Position numbers and translations under genes: made by a program
The notes under the pieces: model-generated
Seen by the model: only the letters and a program-made list of their open reading frames with translations
The model's database searches: none
What the model was told of the DNA's origin: nothing
Assembly: GCF_900007165.1 (NCBI RefSeq)
Contig: NZ_CYGY02000068.1
Location: 62,001 to 126,000, forward strand
Direction of reading: 5' to 3'
From: Paraburkholderia piptadeniae
Lineage (GTDB): Bacteria; Pseudomonadota; Gammaproteobacteria; Burkholderiales; Burkholderiaceae
DNA: 64,000 nt
Shown here: piece by piece, positions 1 through 8,615 of the stretch
How the letters are laid out: each line of letters begins with the position of its first letter
Numbering within the stretch: the first letter of the stretch is position 1

Positions 1-960
1 CGCCCGATCCATCAGATAGTCATTGTCCCGGTTTGCCACCGGGCGGAAGGTGCCCGGGATCAGTTCGCAATGCACCCCGCGGCCGCTTTCCATCGCCGAA
101 AGCTCGTCGGCTGACAACGGACGTTGCGGATGGAACGTCATGGTCCATGCGATGCAGTTGTTGTCGTCGATCGGGACCCATGCATGCCCGTTCAACGCAT
201 GACCTCCACCATACGGCGGAATGAGCGTGTACCACGGCATGATCCATTGCGTGAGCCGCCAGTAGTTCACACCGGGTTCTGCGTCCCGGCGCGCGCCGAT
301 CACGAGCCCGCCAGGCGATTCAAGGATGTCGAACACCGTGTTGGTCGAACGGGCGTATTTCGCGCCTTGCGTGTTGCGGTGAAGGGGATCCGTATCCAGC
401 TCCCCGCGATGCAGGAACGACACGTGGCTCGAATCGATCCCGCCTTCCATCGCCTGCAGGTAATTGCACTCCTGGAAGCGCTTCGAGAGGTATCGATGTG
501 AGTCAGGCAGTTCCACCCATTCAAATGCCGGCAGTGGCGGCTGTTTGTCCGGCGGCCCCATGTACGTCCAGATGATCCCGCCCATTTCAACGCACGGATA
601 CGACGTGAGCTTGATCTTGTCGCAGTAGCCGGTGTTCGCTTCGGACGGAACTTCAACGCACTGGCCATTCACATCGTATTTCCAGCCGTGATACGGACAG
701 CGAATCCCGTGCTCCTCATTTCGGCCGAACCACAACGAGACGCCCCGATGCGCACAGAATTCTCCGATCAGCCCGATCTTCCCGTCGGTATCCCGAAAGG
801 CGAGCAACTTCTCGGAGAGCAGGCCGACGCGCACAGGTGGGCAGTCCGGCTCGGGCAGTTCTGTCGCGAGCAGCGCGGGAATCCAGTAGCGGCGAAACAG
901 GTCGCCCATTTCGGTACCGGGGCCCGTGCGAGTCAGCGTTTCATTTTGCTGAGAGTTCAT
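1..960 (-). CDS. Rieske non-heme iron oxygenase, large subunit (partial, 3' end outside window)
   Basis: The frame is open for 320 codons from an ATG at 960 to the window edge, so the C-terminus is missing. The Rieske [2Fe-2S] ligands are visible as C69-x-H71 and C88-x2-H91. A second block at about residues 166-184 (N166, D176, H179, H184; 'EGGIDSSHVSFLH') matches the bridging Asp and the two mononuclear-iron His of the phthalate 4,5-dioxygenase-like family. Such enzymes hydroxylate or demethylate aromatic or alicyclic acids using electrons from a separate reductase, which is not seen here. It lies 48 bp downstream of the MmgE/PrpD gene on the same strand and is probably the last visible gene of that operon. 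The substrate cannot be told from sequence. Confidence 0.9.
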   Translation of the reverse strand, partial: MNSQQNETLTRTGPGTEMGDLFRRYWIPALLATELPEPDCPPVRVGLLSEKLLAFRDTDGKIGLIGEFCAHRGVSLWFGRNEEHGIRCPYHGWKYDVNGQCVEVPSEANTGYCDKIKLTSYPCVEMGGIIWTYMGPPDKQPPLPAFEWVELPDSHRYLSKRFQECNYLQAMEGGIDSSHVSFLHRGELDTDPLHRNTQGAKYARSTNTVFDILESPGGLVIGARRDAEPGVNYWRLTQWIMPWYTLIPPYGGGHALNGHAWVPIDDNNCIAWTMTFHPQRPLSADELSAMESGRGVHCELIPGTFRPVANRDNDYLMDRA

Positions 961-1008
961 TTAGCTATCCCTCTATCAAGAATGCAGATCATGACGGCGC
1001 CGCGTGCT

Positions 1009-2502
1009 TCAGCTCTCCGCCAGTTCTTCGCCTTGCACCGGCGTGTCGATCGGTGCATCGAAAGCGAGGAGCTCGGTCAGGCTGCGCGTGTTCGTCAGCG
1101 TATCGAGGGAGAACAGCTGATCAGTCAGACGTTCAATGCGCTCCTCGCCGCCCCACGGCGCTGCGTTCTCGCGCAGTTTCGCTTCGAGGTCGGCATCGAT
1201 GAACGGATTCTTGGGATGCCCAGGGAACGGTCGGGCCTCGCCCTTGATCACGTGACCATCGTTCAGCTCGATTTCGACTCGCGACAGATAGCCTGCCTCG
1301 GCACGCTTGAGTTTGCCGCCAGCGAGACTGCCCAGTTCCGGCGCCGGTTCGACGGTGACCTTGTCGCGCAGAAATGCCTGACGCGACGGCTGAAGAACGC
1401 GTTCCGGATCGAAGCTCTCCGTGCGGATGAAACCGTCCAGCACCGCGGCCGTCACGATGTAAGGCAGCGAATGATCGGCCGTCTCGCGCGAGATGGGCTG
1501 GAAGGGGTTTTCCCGGATCTTCACGAGGTGTTCGTACGCGCCTTCCTCGGCAAACAGGCGCAGCTGTTTGATTTGCGACAGATCCTTGATCTGGGCGCGG
1601 GCCGCGAGCGATGCCTGGATCGCGCTCTGCGCGACCGAGCCAACCGGCCAGCGCTTCATGTAGGTTTCTGCCACGCGGCTCAGCGGCTTTTCGGGATTGA
1701 GCAACTGAAGCAGTTCGGGAATGGTGTCTTCCTTCAGTGCCAGCTTGCCGATGAAGCCGTACTTGCCGACAAACGGCCGCACCGCGCCTTCTACGCCAAC
1801 CGACGCGAGCAGACATGCCTGGAGTGCGTTACGCACCGCGTCACTGCCGTTGAAGCGCTTCCACATCGTCAGGTCACCGCGCGCATTCAGATCGCCCGAC
1901 TCAATCTCATCACTGGCGAGGTGCGGGACCACCGTCATGGCGAGCGCTTCGCGGATCTGGGGGGCGTCGAGCTTCAACACCGTGGCGATTGCGGAGGCTG
2001 CACCGATCGACGTGAGATTGGTGTAGTCCCAGCCACCGGGGTAAGTCGAAAAACTGTCGAACATGGCGGCGACGATTTCGTAGCCGACTGCGATCGCCGA
2101 AAGCAGTTCCTTGCCGCTTGCGCCAGCCCATTCGGCGGCAGCGATGACCCCACCGATCATGTCGCTCGGGTGTCCGCTGTTGCGCTTGCCCACGAAAAAG
2201 TCGTTGTAGTCGTAGCTGCGCAGCAATACACCGTTCGTCAGTGCGGCCAGCTCGGGCGTTGTGCGCTGCAGCGTGCCCCAGATAACCGAACCGCCTTCCT
2301 TCATCGGGAAGCGGTACGCATGGCGCCTGGCCCGTTGGGCCGCCGGATGGCCGAGCGCACCCAGCGAGACCGCCAGTGAATCGACCAGCACGCTCTTTGC
2401 GGCATGGGAGGTACGAGCGTCCAGTGCTTTCGGCACGCGAGCTACATAGTTGGCGATCGAGTCGGCCACCACGTCACGATATTTGTCGTTTGCCATTTCC
2501 AT
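1009..2502 (-). CDS. MmgE/PrpD family protein
   Basis: The 497-residue protein has full family length. It carries typical MmgE/PrpD signatures, including an acidic block at residues 98-101 (DYND) and HPSD at 111-114 in the conserved helical domain. Known members are 2-methylcitrate dehydratase, cis-aconitate decarboxylase and many uncharacterised lyases of hydroxy-acids, all cytoplasmic. The start ATG overlaps the stop of the upstream aldolase by one base (TAATG), which indicates translational coupling; a second Met at codon 3 is an alternative. With the HpcH/HpaI aldolase upstream and the Rieske oxygenase downstream, it probably acts on an intermediate of one catabolic route. A 2-methylcitrate role is not supported because no prpB or prpC is nearby. 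Confidence 0.88.
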   Translation of the reverse strand: MEMANDKYRDVVADSIANYVARVPKALDARTSHAAKSVLVDSLAVSLGALGHPAAQRARRHAYRFPMKEGGSVIWGTLQRTTPELAALTNGVLLRSYDYNDFFVGKRNSGHPSDMIGGVIAAAEWAGASGKELLSAIAVGYEIVAAMFDSFSTYPGGWDYTNLTSIGAASAIATVLKLDAPQIREALAMTVVPHLASDEIESGDLNARGDLTMWKRFNGSDAVRNALQACLLASVGVEGAVRPFVGKYGFIGKLALKEDTIPELLQLLNPEKPLSRVAETYMKRWPVGSVAQSAIQASLAARAQIKDLSQIKQLRLFAEEGAYEHLVKIRENPFQPISRETADHSLPYIVTAAVLDGFIRTESFDPERVLQPSRQAFLRDKVTVEPAPELGSLAGGKLKRAEAGYLSRVEIELNDGHVIKGEARPFPGHPKNPFIDADLEAKLRENAAPWGGEERIERLTDQLFSLDTLTNTRSLTELLAFDAPIDTPVQGEELAES

Positions 2503-3302
2503 TATGCGTATCCCCGCTCCTTGACGTTATCTGCGCTCGCACCCTGGCGAGCAGCAGCGACTTCCCGATCCATTGCGGACGGGATCAGATTCGAATCCTT
2601 GGCGAAAGTGACGAAGCCGAAGCCGCGCTCCGCATACTTGCGTGCAGACTTGCCCGATCCGCACTGGATGCCGGCGACCACGCCGTGCCGCTGACAGGCC
2701 TTCAGAATCTTTTCAACTGCCGCGACGTGTTCCGGCTCCTCCTTGTCGAGGTTGGGCGGCAGACCGAGACCGAGGGCGAGATCTGCCGGACCGACGTAGA
2801 TGCCGTCGAGGCCGGGCGTGCTGGCGATCTCGTCGATCCGTTCGACGGCTTCGCGGGTTTCGACCATCACGAAGCACAGCACGCCGTCACCCACCACCGA
2901 AATATCGCGCGTGTCCATGACCATCGATGCGCGAACCGGGCCGAACGATCGAATGCCCTTTGGTGCATAGCGGCATGCCGCCACCGCGGCCGCTGCTTCT
3001 TCGCCGTTGTTCACCATCGGAACCACGACGCCCTGCGCTCCCGCGTCAAGGGCCTTTCCAATGATCCACGGCACGTTGGCGGGCACGCGCGTGACCGGAA
3101 CCACGCCACGCCCCTCGATCGCACGCAGCATCGCGACCATGTCGGCGTACTCGACCAGACCATGCTGCTGGTCGATGCAGACATAGTCCACGCCCGGGAC
3201 GCACATCAACTCCGCGCCGAAGGCACAGGGCAGCGCAGCCCATCCGCCAAACACAGGCTCTCCTCTTGCCCAGTGCTCCTTTAATACGCTTGCTGAACTC
3301 AT
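2502..3302 (-). CDS. HpcH/HpaI aldolase family protein (2-oxo-3-hydroxy-acid aldolase)
   Basis: This 266-residue class II metal-dependent aldolase has the expected residues: H47 in 'DQQHG', R72, E148 in 'VMVETREA' and D174 in 'VGPADL'. Family members cleave 2-keto-3-deoxy or 4-hydroxy-2-oxo acids into pyruvate plus an aldehyde. It is the first gene of the operon that continues into the MmgE/PrpD and Rieske genes. A 277-bp gap holding a LysR-type operator separates it from the divergent LysR gene, so it is probably under that regulator. The family assignment is firm; the substrate is unknown. Confidence 0.9.
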   Translation of the reverse strand: MSSASVLKEHWARGEPVFGGWAALPCAFGAELMCVPGVDYVCIDQQHGLVEYADMVAMLRAIEGRGVVPVTRVPANVPWIIGKALDAGAQGVVVPMVNNGEEAAAAVAACRYAPKGIRSFGPVRASMVMDTRDISVVGDGVLCFVMVETREAVERIDEIASTPGLDGIYVGPADLALGLGLPPNLDKEEPEHVAAVEKILKACQRHGVVAGIQCGSGKSARKYAERGFGFVTFAKDSNLIPSAMDREVAAARQGASADNVKERGYA

Positions 3303-3409
3303 CGTGTTTTCCCTCGCATCCAGAGAGTCGGTGAGCGGTTAAGATCAACCGCACGGGGGAAACTTTGGTCTTGAAAAAATGTTTCGTCTAATACCGATTC
3401 GATGCGCTA

Positions 3410-3430
3410 CTTATCCGAATTGCCTATAAG
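3410..3430. promoter_or_regulatory. Candidate LysR-type operator (CTTAT-N11-ATAAG)
   Basis: A perfect 5-bp dyad with an 11-nt spacer contains the T-N11-A core typical of LysR regulators. It lies in the only divergent gap of the cluster (3303-3579), 108 bp from the aldolase start and 150 bp from the LysR start. The rest of the gap holds no credible gene. The match is by eye. Confidence 0.5.
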
Positions 3431-3579
3431 AATGAGGCGTCCTGGCAGCGTTTTGTCGCCTGGTGCTGTCGCACCGGCAGCGATCACCGATAAATTTTGT
3501 CGGGTGTATGCTGCACGCCAGCAGTGTGGCCACCGTCAAAGCCCCTGCCGAGGAAGCAGGCCCATCGCACGGAGCTAAC

Positions 3580-4527
3580 ATGGAGTTGCGTCACTTTCGC
3601 TATTTCGTCGCAGTCGCTGAAGAGCTGAGCTTCACCAAAGCCGCCCGTCGCCTCCACATCAGCCAGCCCCCCCTGAGTCAGCACATCCAGGATCTCGAAC
3701 GCGAACTCGGCGCTGTCCTGTTTGATCGCAACCGCGGTCATGTCTCCCTGACGGAAGCGGGTTCACTGTTCCTGGCTGAAGCCAGGATCGTGCTTGGCCA
3801 GGCCGCCCACGCAGTGGACGTGGCAAAGCGTGCGGGACGAGGTGAAGTCGGTGTATTGCGCGTTGGTTTTACGGCGACGGCACCGTTCACACGCCAGTTT
3901 TCCAGGGTGGTCCAGGCCTATCGGCGCCAACTGCCCCATGTGCGCCTTGCATTGAAGTTCTCGACGACGGAACCGATTCTTGAGGCGTTGCGAATGTCCG
4001 AGCTTGATATCGGACTGATCAGACCGCCCACAGGCGCTGTGCTGCCAGACAACATCACCAGGATTCCGGTGCTGCGCGACCGCTTGATGGTTGCGCTGCA
4101 TGCGAGCCATCCTCTTGCGCAATCGGGTGGACCTGTAGCTATCCTGGATCTCGCAGATGAGCCTTTCGTACTTCGTCCGGACGGTGTGGGCGCGGGCTTT
4201 TATGAGCAGGTCTACACGCTTTGCAACGACGCAGGTTTCACCCCTCATGTCGAGCAGGAGGCCAACGAAGCGGCAACCATCCTGGGGCTCATTGCGGCGG
4301 GCCTGGGTGTCACGATTCTCCCCGCGTCGCTGCAAGCGATCGCCGTCAATGATGTCGTATGGCGCGAACTTGTCACGAGTGGCGACACGATCAGCGTCCT
4401 GTATCTCGTTTTCCGATCAGACGAAGGCAACACTTTCCAGCGTTCCTGCTTTGTCGAGCTTATGCAGGAGTTCAGCGAAACATGTCAGGACGCTGCCCGC
4501 AGGCAAACGATCGAAGCAAAGGTGTGA
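3580..4527 (+). CDS. LysR family transcriptional regulator
   Basis: The start is the ATG at 3580 because it follows a clear ribosome site (GGAG at 3571) and the LysR fold begins there (MELRHFRYF); the open frame extends upstream to 3463 but that part has no family similarity. The protein is 315 residues long. The winged helix-turn-helix occupies about residues 18-37 (FTKAARRLHISQPPLSQHI), followed by a type-2 periplasmic-binding-like effector domain. It is divergent from the aldolase/PrpD/Rieske operon, the usual arrangement for a LysR activator of the neighbouring catabolic genes. Confidence 0.93.
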   Translation: MELRHFRYFVAVAEELSFTKAARRLHISQPPLSQHIQDLERELGAVLFDRNRGHVSLTEAGSLFLAEARIVLGQAAHAVDVAKRAGRGEVGVLRVGFTATAPFTRQFSRVVQAYRRQLPHVRLALKFSTTEPILEALRMSELDIGLIRPPTGAVLPDNITRIPVLRDRLMVALHASHPLAQSGGPVAILDLADEPFVLRPDGVGAGFYEQVYTLCNDAGFTPHVEQEANEAATILGLIAAGLGVTILPASLQAIAVNDVVWRELVTSGDTISVLYLVFRSDEGNTFQRSCFVELMQEFSETCQDAARRQTIEAKV

Positions 4528-4601
4528 GGCGCGCCGTCCGCACGAGGTCTGCCCAAGGCAAAGCCTCTTCCGGCGATCTGACTCGTCGCATCCGTTTGCT
4601 G

Positions 4602-4618
4602 TTCGTCGCGCCGACGAA
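4602..4618. terminator. Hairpin between convergent genes
   Basis: TTCGTCG-CGC-CGACGAA forms a perfect 7-bp stem in the gap between the convergent LysR and SDR genes. No good T-tract follows on either strand, so termination is only a suggestion. Confidence 0.3.
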
Positions 4619-4695
4619 AAACATCAACGTTTCGACATCCGCGATTTTGTGAACGGCAGGCACGTCTGCCTGCTCCTCAAGGTCGCGGCCCCGGC

Positions 4696-5415
4696 TCAGT
4701 CCATAAAGCGACCGCCGGAGAGATTGAGTGTCTCTCCCGTCACGTAACCGGCATTCGTGGAAGCGAGAAAGAGCACAGCATGCGCCGCTTCCTCCGAGCG
4801 TCCAGGGCGGCCCACTGGAATACCCTTGATTGCTTCCGCGCCGTTTCGCATCGACGCGATCTGCACATCGAACAGCGCTGTGGCAAGCACGTTCACAGTG
4901 ACGCCGGTGGGGGCGAGTTCGGCAGCCAGGCTGCGTGAAAATGTGACCAGGCCGCCCTTAGCTGCCGCGAAGGGCGCAACGTGTTTATGTACGCCCGTTT
5001 TTCCCGACATCGAGATAAAGGACATGATCCGACCGAACCCTCGCGGCACCATGCGGCGTGCGGCCTCCTGCGCACAGAGGATCGGCGCTATCAGTTCCTG
5101 CTCAACAACCCGGCGATAGTCCTTCGCCGTGAAGTCGAGCGCATTGCCCGAGGTGATGGGCGGCGCTACGTTCACCAGCACGTCGACCGGGCCATTCGTA
5201 GTCTCGCATTGATCGAAAAAACGGACGATAGAAGAGGTGTCGCTCGGGTCGATGTCGAATTCCACCGCACCCGCCAGTGCCGCTGCAGCGCGGTTGTGAC
5301 TCGCGATGTTGCCGACCGCCACCCTTGCGCCCTGTTCCACGAATGCTTTGACTACGGCGGGTCCCGTCCCTGCATGAGCTCCGATAACCGCAACGGATGT
5401 TCCTTCGAATTCCAT
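4696..5415 (-). CDS. SDR-fold protein with Phe in place of the catalytic Tyr
   Basis: The 239-residue protein has the Rossmann glycine motif at residues 12-18 (G-x3-G-x-G) and ends in the usual 'GETLNLSGGRFMD'. The catalytic YxxxK motif reads F149-A-A-A-K153: Lys is kept but Tyr is Phe (codon TTC). The structural NNAG motif is also changed (VNVA, residues 81-84), and Ser residues 135/137 flank the expected catalytic position. A normal SDR needs Tyr as proton donor, so this may be a non-redox binder, a lyase-like SDR, or an enzyme with altered chemistry. The frame is intact, which argues against simple decay. It stands alone, convergent with the LysR gene and divergent from the hydroxypyruvate reductase. 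Confidence 0.8.
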   Translation of the reverse strand: MEFEGTSVAVIGAHAGTGPAVVKAFVEQGARVAVGNIASHNRAAAALAGAVEFDIDPSDTSSIVRFFDQCETTNGPVDVLVNVAPPITSGNALDFTAKDYRRVVEQELIAPILCAQEAARRMVPRGFGRIMSFISMSGKTGVHKHVAPFAAAKGGLVTFSRSLAAELAPTGVTVNVLATALFDVQIASMRNGAEAIKGIPVGRPGRSEEAAHAVLFLASTNAGYVTGETLNLSGGRFMD

Positions 5416-5969
5416 AATATTCCTTCCTGGTCTTGATGATGAGTCGAGGAAAAGATACCGTTGCGCAAGCCGGAGTTCGCAACGCCGACATGCATCGTAC
5501 GTGTTTTCATTCGATCACTCAAATTTTCATAACGGTGTTATGATCCGTGAAATCACGGATCATCGCCGCATCGGTTGTGGTCAGAATCACGCTGAAAGGA
5601 ACTGCGTCTGCCCCGCCAGTCCGGTCGAAGACTCGAAACGGCCGGGGCGCGTATGACGCGGACACTCTCAGCAGATCGCTGCGAAGAAACCTGCGCCCGT
5701 TCGGATTACATGGGCGCCTGAACGGAAGGCGATTCGACTGACCGCCCAGAAACGGAGCCTGACGCTTCACCAACCGTCTGATCGACAGCGAGAAATGAAG
5801 GTCTCGCATTGACACAGGCCTTCGCGGTAGTTGCGATTGATTTGCAAACCAACGTCAGGAAGAAGAGCACATCGAGTGAATCGGGTGCACTCCTCTGGGA
5901 CCAGTATCAGCACCACTGCCACGGATCGTCGTGGCTGTGGCCAGTGAAGGCAACAAACAGGAACTCACG
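5416..5969. other. Divergent intergenic region without a credible gene
   Basis: This is the 554-bp gap between the SDR gene (minus) and the hydroxypyruvate reductase (plus). Short open frames here show no recognisable protein. Its one striking feature is a pair of overlapping palindromes at 5527-5563, listed separately. Confidence 0.6.
5527..5563. promoter_or_regulatory. Two overlapping perfect palindromes, candidate operator
   Basis: TCATAAC-GGT-GTTATGA (5527-5543) overlaps ATGATCCGTG-AAAT-CACGGATCAT (5540-5563). The arms are perfect 7-bp and 10-bp dyads. They lie 112 bp from the SDR start and about 400 bp from the reductase start. The size and symmetry fit a dimeric regulator site such as GntR, LacI or TetR; the owner is unknown. 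Confidence 0.45.
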
Positions 5970-6953
5970 ATGTCGTCTACCACATCCCCGTTGAAGGTCG
6001 TGTTCCTCGATCGCGCAACGATTCCGCCATCCATCGCGCTGAAGGAACTCCCGTTCGCGCATGACTTGCAGGTGTTCGACAGAACCTCATCTGACGAGGT
6101 CGGTGAAAGAATTCGCGACGCCGACGTGGTGATCACGAACAAGGTGAAGCTGACGCAAGCTGATCTGTCCTGGGCGAACCGCCTGAAGCTTGTCGCAATC
6201 GCGGCCACCGGCACAGACAACGTCGACCTGGGGGTCTGTGGCGACCGCGACATCGCTGTCTGCAATGTGCGCAACTACGCAACCCACACCGTTCCGGAGC
6301 ACACTTTTGCCCTGATCTTCGCATTGCGCCGCAGCCTGGCCGCCTATCGCGATGCTGTGCGTGCCGGGCGGTGGGCGGAGTCAGGGCAGTTCTGTTTTTT
6401 TGACTTTCCGATCCGGGACCTCGCCGGCTCGACTATCGGGATTGTGGGTGACGGCGCACTCGGCACCGCGACGGCGGACATCGCGCGGGCACTGGGGCTG
6501 CGTGTTCTTTTTTCTGCCTACAAGGGCCGCACCGACATGGGTCCGCTGTATACGCCCTTCGAGCGCATTCTGCAGGAATCGGACATCATTACATTGCACT
6601 GCCCGCTGACGGACGCGACCCGCGATCTCATTTCGGATACCGAATTCGCACAGATGAAGCGCAAGCCGATCCTGGTGAATACTGCGCGTGGCGGTCTCGT
6701 CAACGAGCAGGCGCTGGTTCGGGCCTTGATATCGAACCAGATTTCAGGTGCGGGTTTCGACGTTCTCACGCAAGAGCCGCTTCGCAACGATCATCCGTTC
6801 AATTCGGTCCTGGACCACCCCGGGTTCATTCTCACGCCCCACGTTGCGTGGGCAAGCGAAGAGGCCATCCAGACCTTATCGGATCAGCTGATCGACAACA
6901 TCGCCGCCTTCATGCAAGGCACACCGCGGAATCTGGTCACACGGACTTCATGA
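5970..6953 (+). CDS. D-2-hydroxyacid dehydrogenase, probable hydroxypyruvate/glyoxylate reductase (copy 1)
   Basis: The 327-residue protein starts at an ATG preceded by AGGA at 5959; an in-frame ATG 13 codons upstream lacks this support, and the paralogue at 21221 starts at the same alignment position. It has the two-domain D-hydroxyacid dehydrogenase fold: nucleotide motif 'GDGALG' at about 160-165 and the catalytic triad R240 (NTARGG), E269 and H291 (TPHVAW). 'NVRNYATHTVPEHTFAL' resembles glycerate dehydrogenases, which reduce hydroxypyruvate or glyoxylate with NAD(P)H. It is followed by a 62-nt conserved block with a terminator and then by a glycerate kinase, the next enzyme of glycerate metabolism. 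Residues 95-169 are identical to copy 2. Confidence 0.92.
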   Translation: MSSTTSPLKVVFLDRATIPPSIALKELPFAHDLQVFDRTSSDEVGERIRDADVVITNKVKLTQADLSWANRLKLVAIAATGTDNVDLGVCGDRDIAVCNVRNYATHTVPEHTFALIFALRRSLAAYRDAVRAGRWAESGQFCFFDFPIRDLAGSTIGIVGDGALGTATADIARALGLRVLFSAYKGRTDMGPLYTPFERILQESDIITLHCPLTDATRDLISDTEFAQMKRKPILVNTARGGLVNEQALVRALISNQISGAGFDVLTQEPLRNDHPFNSVLDHPGFILTPHVAWASEEAIQTLSDQLIDNIAAFMQGTPRNLVTRTS

Positions 6954-7006
6954 TCGCTGCTCCGATGGTTTCATGATCGTTCAGCGAGCTGTTTTCCGGG
7001 GCGTTC

Positions 7007-7068
7007 GAGAGCGCTTCGGACCATGTGAGGCTGACATGGTTGACCGCACCCACGGTGCGGTTTTTTTT
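7007..7068 (+). repeat. 62-nt conserved 3' block behind hydroxypyruvate reductase, copy 1
   Basis: This block is 57/62 identical to 22257-22318, which lies at almost the same distance behind copy 2 of the reductase. It contains a 7-bp dyad (ACCATGT-GAGGCTG-ACATGGT) and then a rho-independent terminator. The roughly 53 nt between each reductase stop codon and the block do not resemble each other, so conservation is local to the block. Confidence 0.75.
7044..7068 (+). terminator. Rho-independent terminator after hydroxypyruvate reductase copy 1
   Basis: CCGCACC-CAC-GGTGCGG forms a perfect 7-bp GC-rich stem followed directly by eight T. It separates the reductase from the glycerate kinase, which must have its own promoter or depend on read-through. 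The rest of 6954-7322 shows no gene. Confidence 0.9.
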
Positions 7069-7322
7069 CGTGGAAAAGGGGCAATGGGGCAATGGCGGGA
7101 AGAGCGCGGCGGCGTCAACGCGATGTCGGACGAAACGGCTGCAGGGTATCGGCTTCGTCCACATCGGCATAACGACGTAAGTGCGCTCTTGCCACCTTGC
7201 GCTCGAAGCACAGCATCCGCCAAAGCACGCTGTCGGCGACGGCCGTTTCCTGCATCTTGCGTGGGTGACTCGCGAACACGGTCCAGACAGCTGATGGAAA
7301 CATACATTAAAGGACTCAACCT

Positions 7323-8507
7323 ATGCACGCCGGTTCCGCTTACGCCACCAGAGTGAAAATTGTCCTCACACCCGACTCGTTCAAAGGGTCGCTCAGTGCC
7401 AGGGAAGTCGCCCGCGCGATGACCTCTGGAATCCGCCGCGTGTTACCCGATGCAAACATCGTAGAGCTTCCGATTGCTGATGGGGGCGAAGGCACGATCG
7501 ATGCGCTGGTCGGCACGGGAGGCCGTCAGTATCCGGTACCCGTTCGATCTGCCTCGGGCACGCCGGCGATGGCTCCTGTTGCAATCCTCGAAGACGGGAC
7601 GGGCGTTCTCGAGGTGGCAGCGATCGTTGGCATCACCGATCCGGCCGGTATGAGTGTGCCCCTGAAAAACCGTACGACACGAGGCGTGGGTGACGGCATT
7701 CGGGCCCTGCTCGACAGGGGTGTCAAGCGAATCTACATCGGACTGGGTGGCAGCAGCACCTCGGATGGCGGAGCGGGAATGATCGAGGCGTTGGGAGCAC
7801 GCTTGGTCGATGCCAACGGTCATCCCGTCGCCCCTGAACCCGGACAACTCGATCGCGTACACGACGTGGATCTTTCGGGACTCGATGTCCGGCTTGCGCA
7901 AACCGAAATCATCCTTCTGTGCGACGTTCGCAACCCACTCGCCGGTCGAAACGGTGCCGCAGCGATCTTCGGCGCACAGAAAGGGGGAAGCCCCGACCAG
8001 CTCCGTGAAATCGATGCGGCTGTCTCCCATTACGCGAAAGCGATGGAGCAGGCCTTCAATGCAAACGCGGCCACCCTTGAAGGCGCCGGCGCTGCTGGGG
8101 GACTGGGGTTTGCACTTTTGCTCCTCGGCGCTTCCGCAAGAAACGGCGCTACCGTCGTTCTGGGCGCGCAAGACTTTGATCGTGTCATCAGCAACGCAGA
8201 CTGGCATATCACCGGAGAAGGACGCTCGGATCTTCAATCGATATGCGGCAAGGCACCGTTGATCGCGGCCCTGCGCGCAAGCAAAGCCGGCGTTCCCACA
8301 ACGCTCATCTCCGGAAGCGTCGATCCCGATGCTATGCATGAACTTGCACACAGGTTCGCAGGCTGCTTTTCGGTTACACCAGGTCCTGTATCACTGGATG
8401 TCGCGATAAGGAACGCCGCAGATTTCGTTGCCCATGCGACCGAGCAGTTGACCCGGTTAAGGTTCGCTCAGACGCCCAGGTCGGCTACAGCGGACAGGCA
8501 GCCCTAA
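7323..8507 (+). CDS. garK: Glycerate kinase (GarK/GlxK family), copy 1
   Basis: The 394-residue protein belongs to the glycerate 2-kinase family. Its hallmarks are 'LTPDSFKGSLSA' at the N-terminus, 'ELPIADGGEGTIDAL', 'GLGGSSTSDGGAGM' and 'GEGRSDLQS' near the C-terminus. It phosphorylates D-glycerate with ATP to 2-phosphoglycerate for glycolysis. The ATG has AAAGGA upstream at 7308-7314; a GTG ten codons later would remove a non-conserved leader. It lies downstream of the hydroxypyruvate reductase, which makes its substrate. A second copy at 19893 keeps all of these motifs, but there the order relative to the reductase is reversed. Confidence 0.93.
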   Translation: MHAGSAYATRVKIVLTPDSFKGSLSAREVARAMTSGIRRVLPDANIVELPIADGGEGTIDALVGTGGRQYPVPVRSASGTPAMAPVAILEDGTGVLEVAAIVGITDPAGMSVPLKNRTTRGVGDGIRALLDRGVKRIYIGLGGSSTSDGGAGMIEALGARLVDANGHPVAPEPGQLDRVHDVDLSGLDVRLAQTEIILLCDVRNPLAGRNGAAAIFGAQKGGSPDQLREIDAAVSHYAKAMEQAFNANAATLEGAGAAGGLGFALLLLGASARNGATVVLGAQDFDRVISNADWHITGEGRSDLQSICGKAPLIAALRASKAGVPTTLISGSVDPDAMHELAHRFAGCFSVTPGPVSLDVAIRNAADFVAHATEQLTRLRFAQTPRSATADRQP

Positions 8508-8615
8508 ACTGCCCGATGTACGCGCAACGCTTCCGCCCATCCGGACAGTGGTTCGCGGTCCCTCGCCGACAGAAATGAAACTCCTCGATGGTACCGGGCG
8601 TCATGCAAGCCGCCG

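Noticed and set aside
688..2379. 563-codon plus-strand open frame antisense to the PrpD-like gene
   Set aside because: It mirrors the GC-rich third positions of the real minus-strand gene and has no recognisable domain.
1009..3302. Methylcitrate cycle (prp) operon
   Set aside because: The aldolase is of HpaI type rather than PrpB and there is no citrate synthase homologue; only the PrpD-like fold is shared.
5519..5815. Open frames on both strands (up to 98 codons) in the SDR/reductase gap
   Set aside because: They overlap each other and the palindromes, lack ribosome sites, and show no protein family features.
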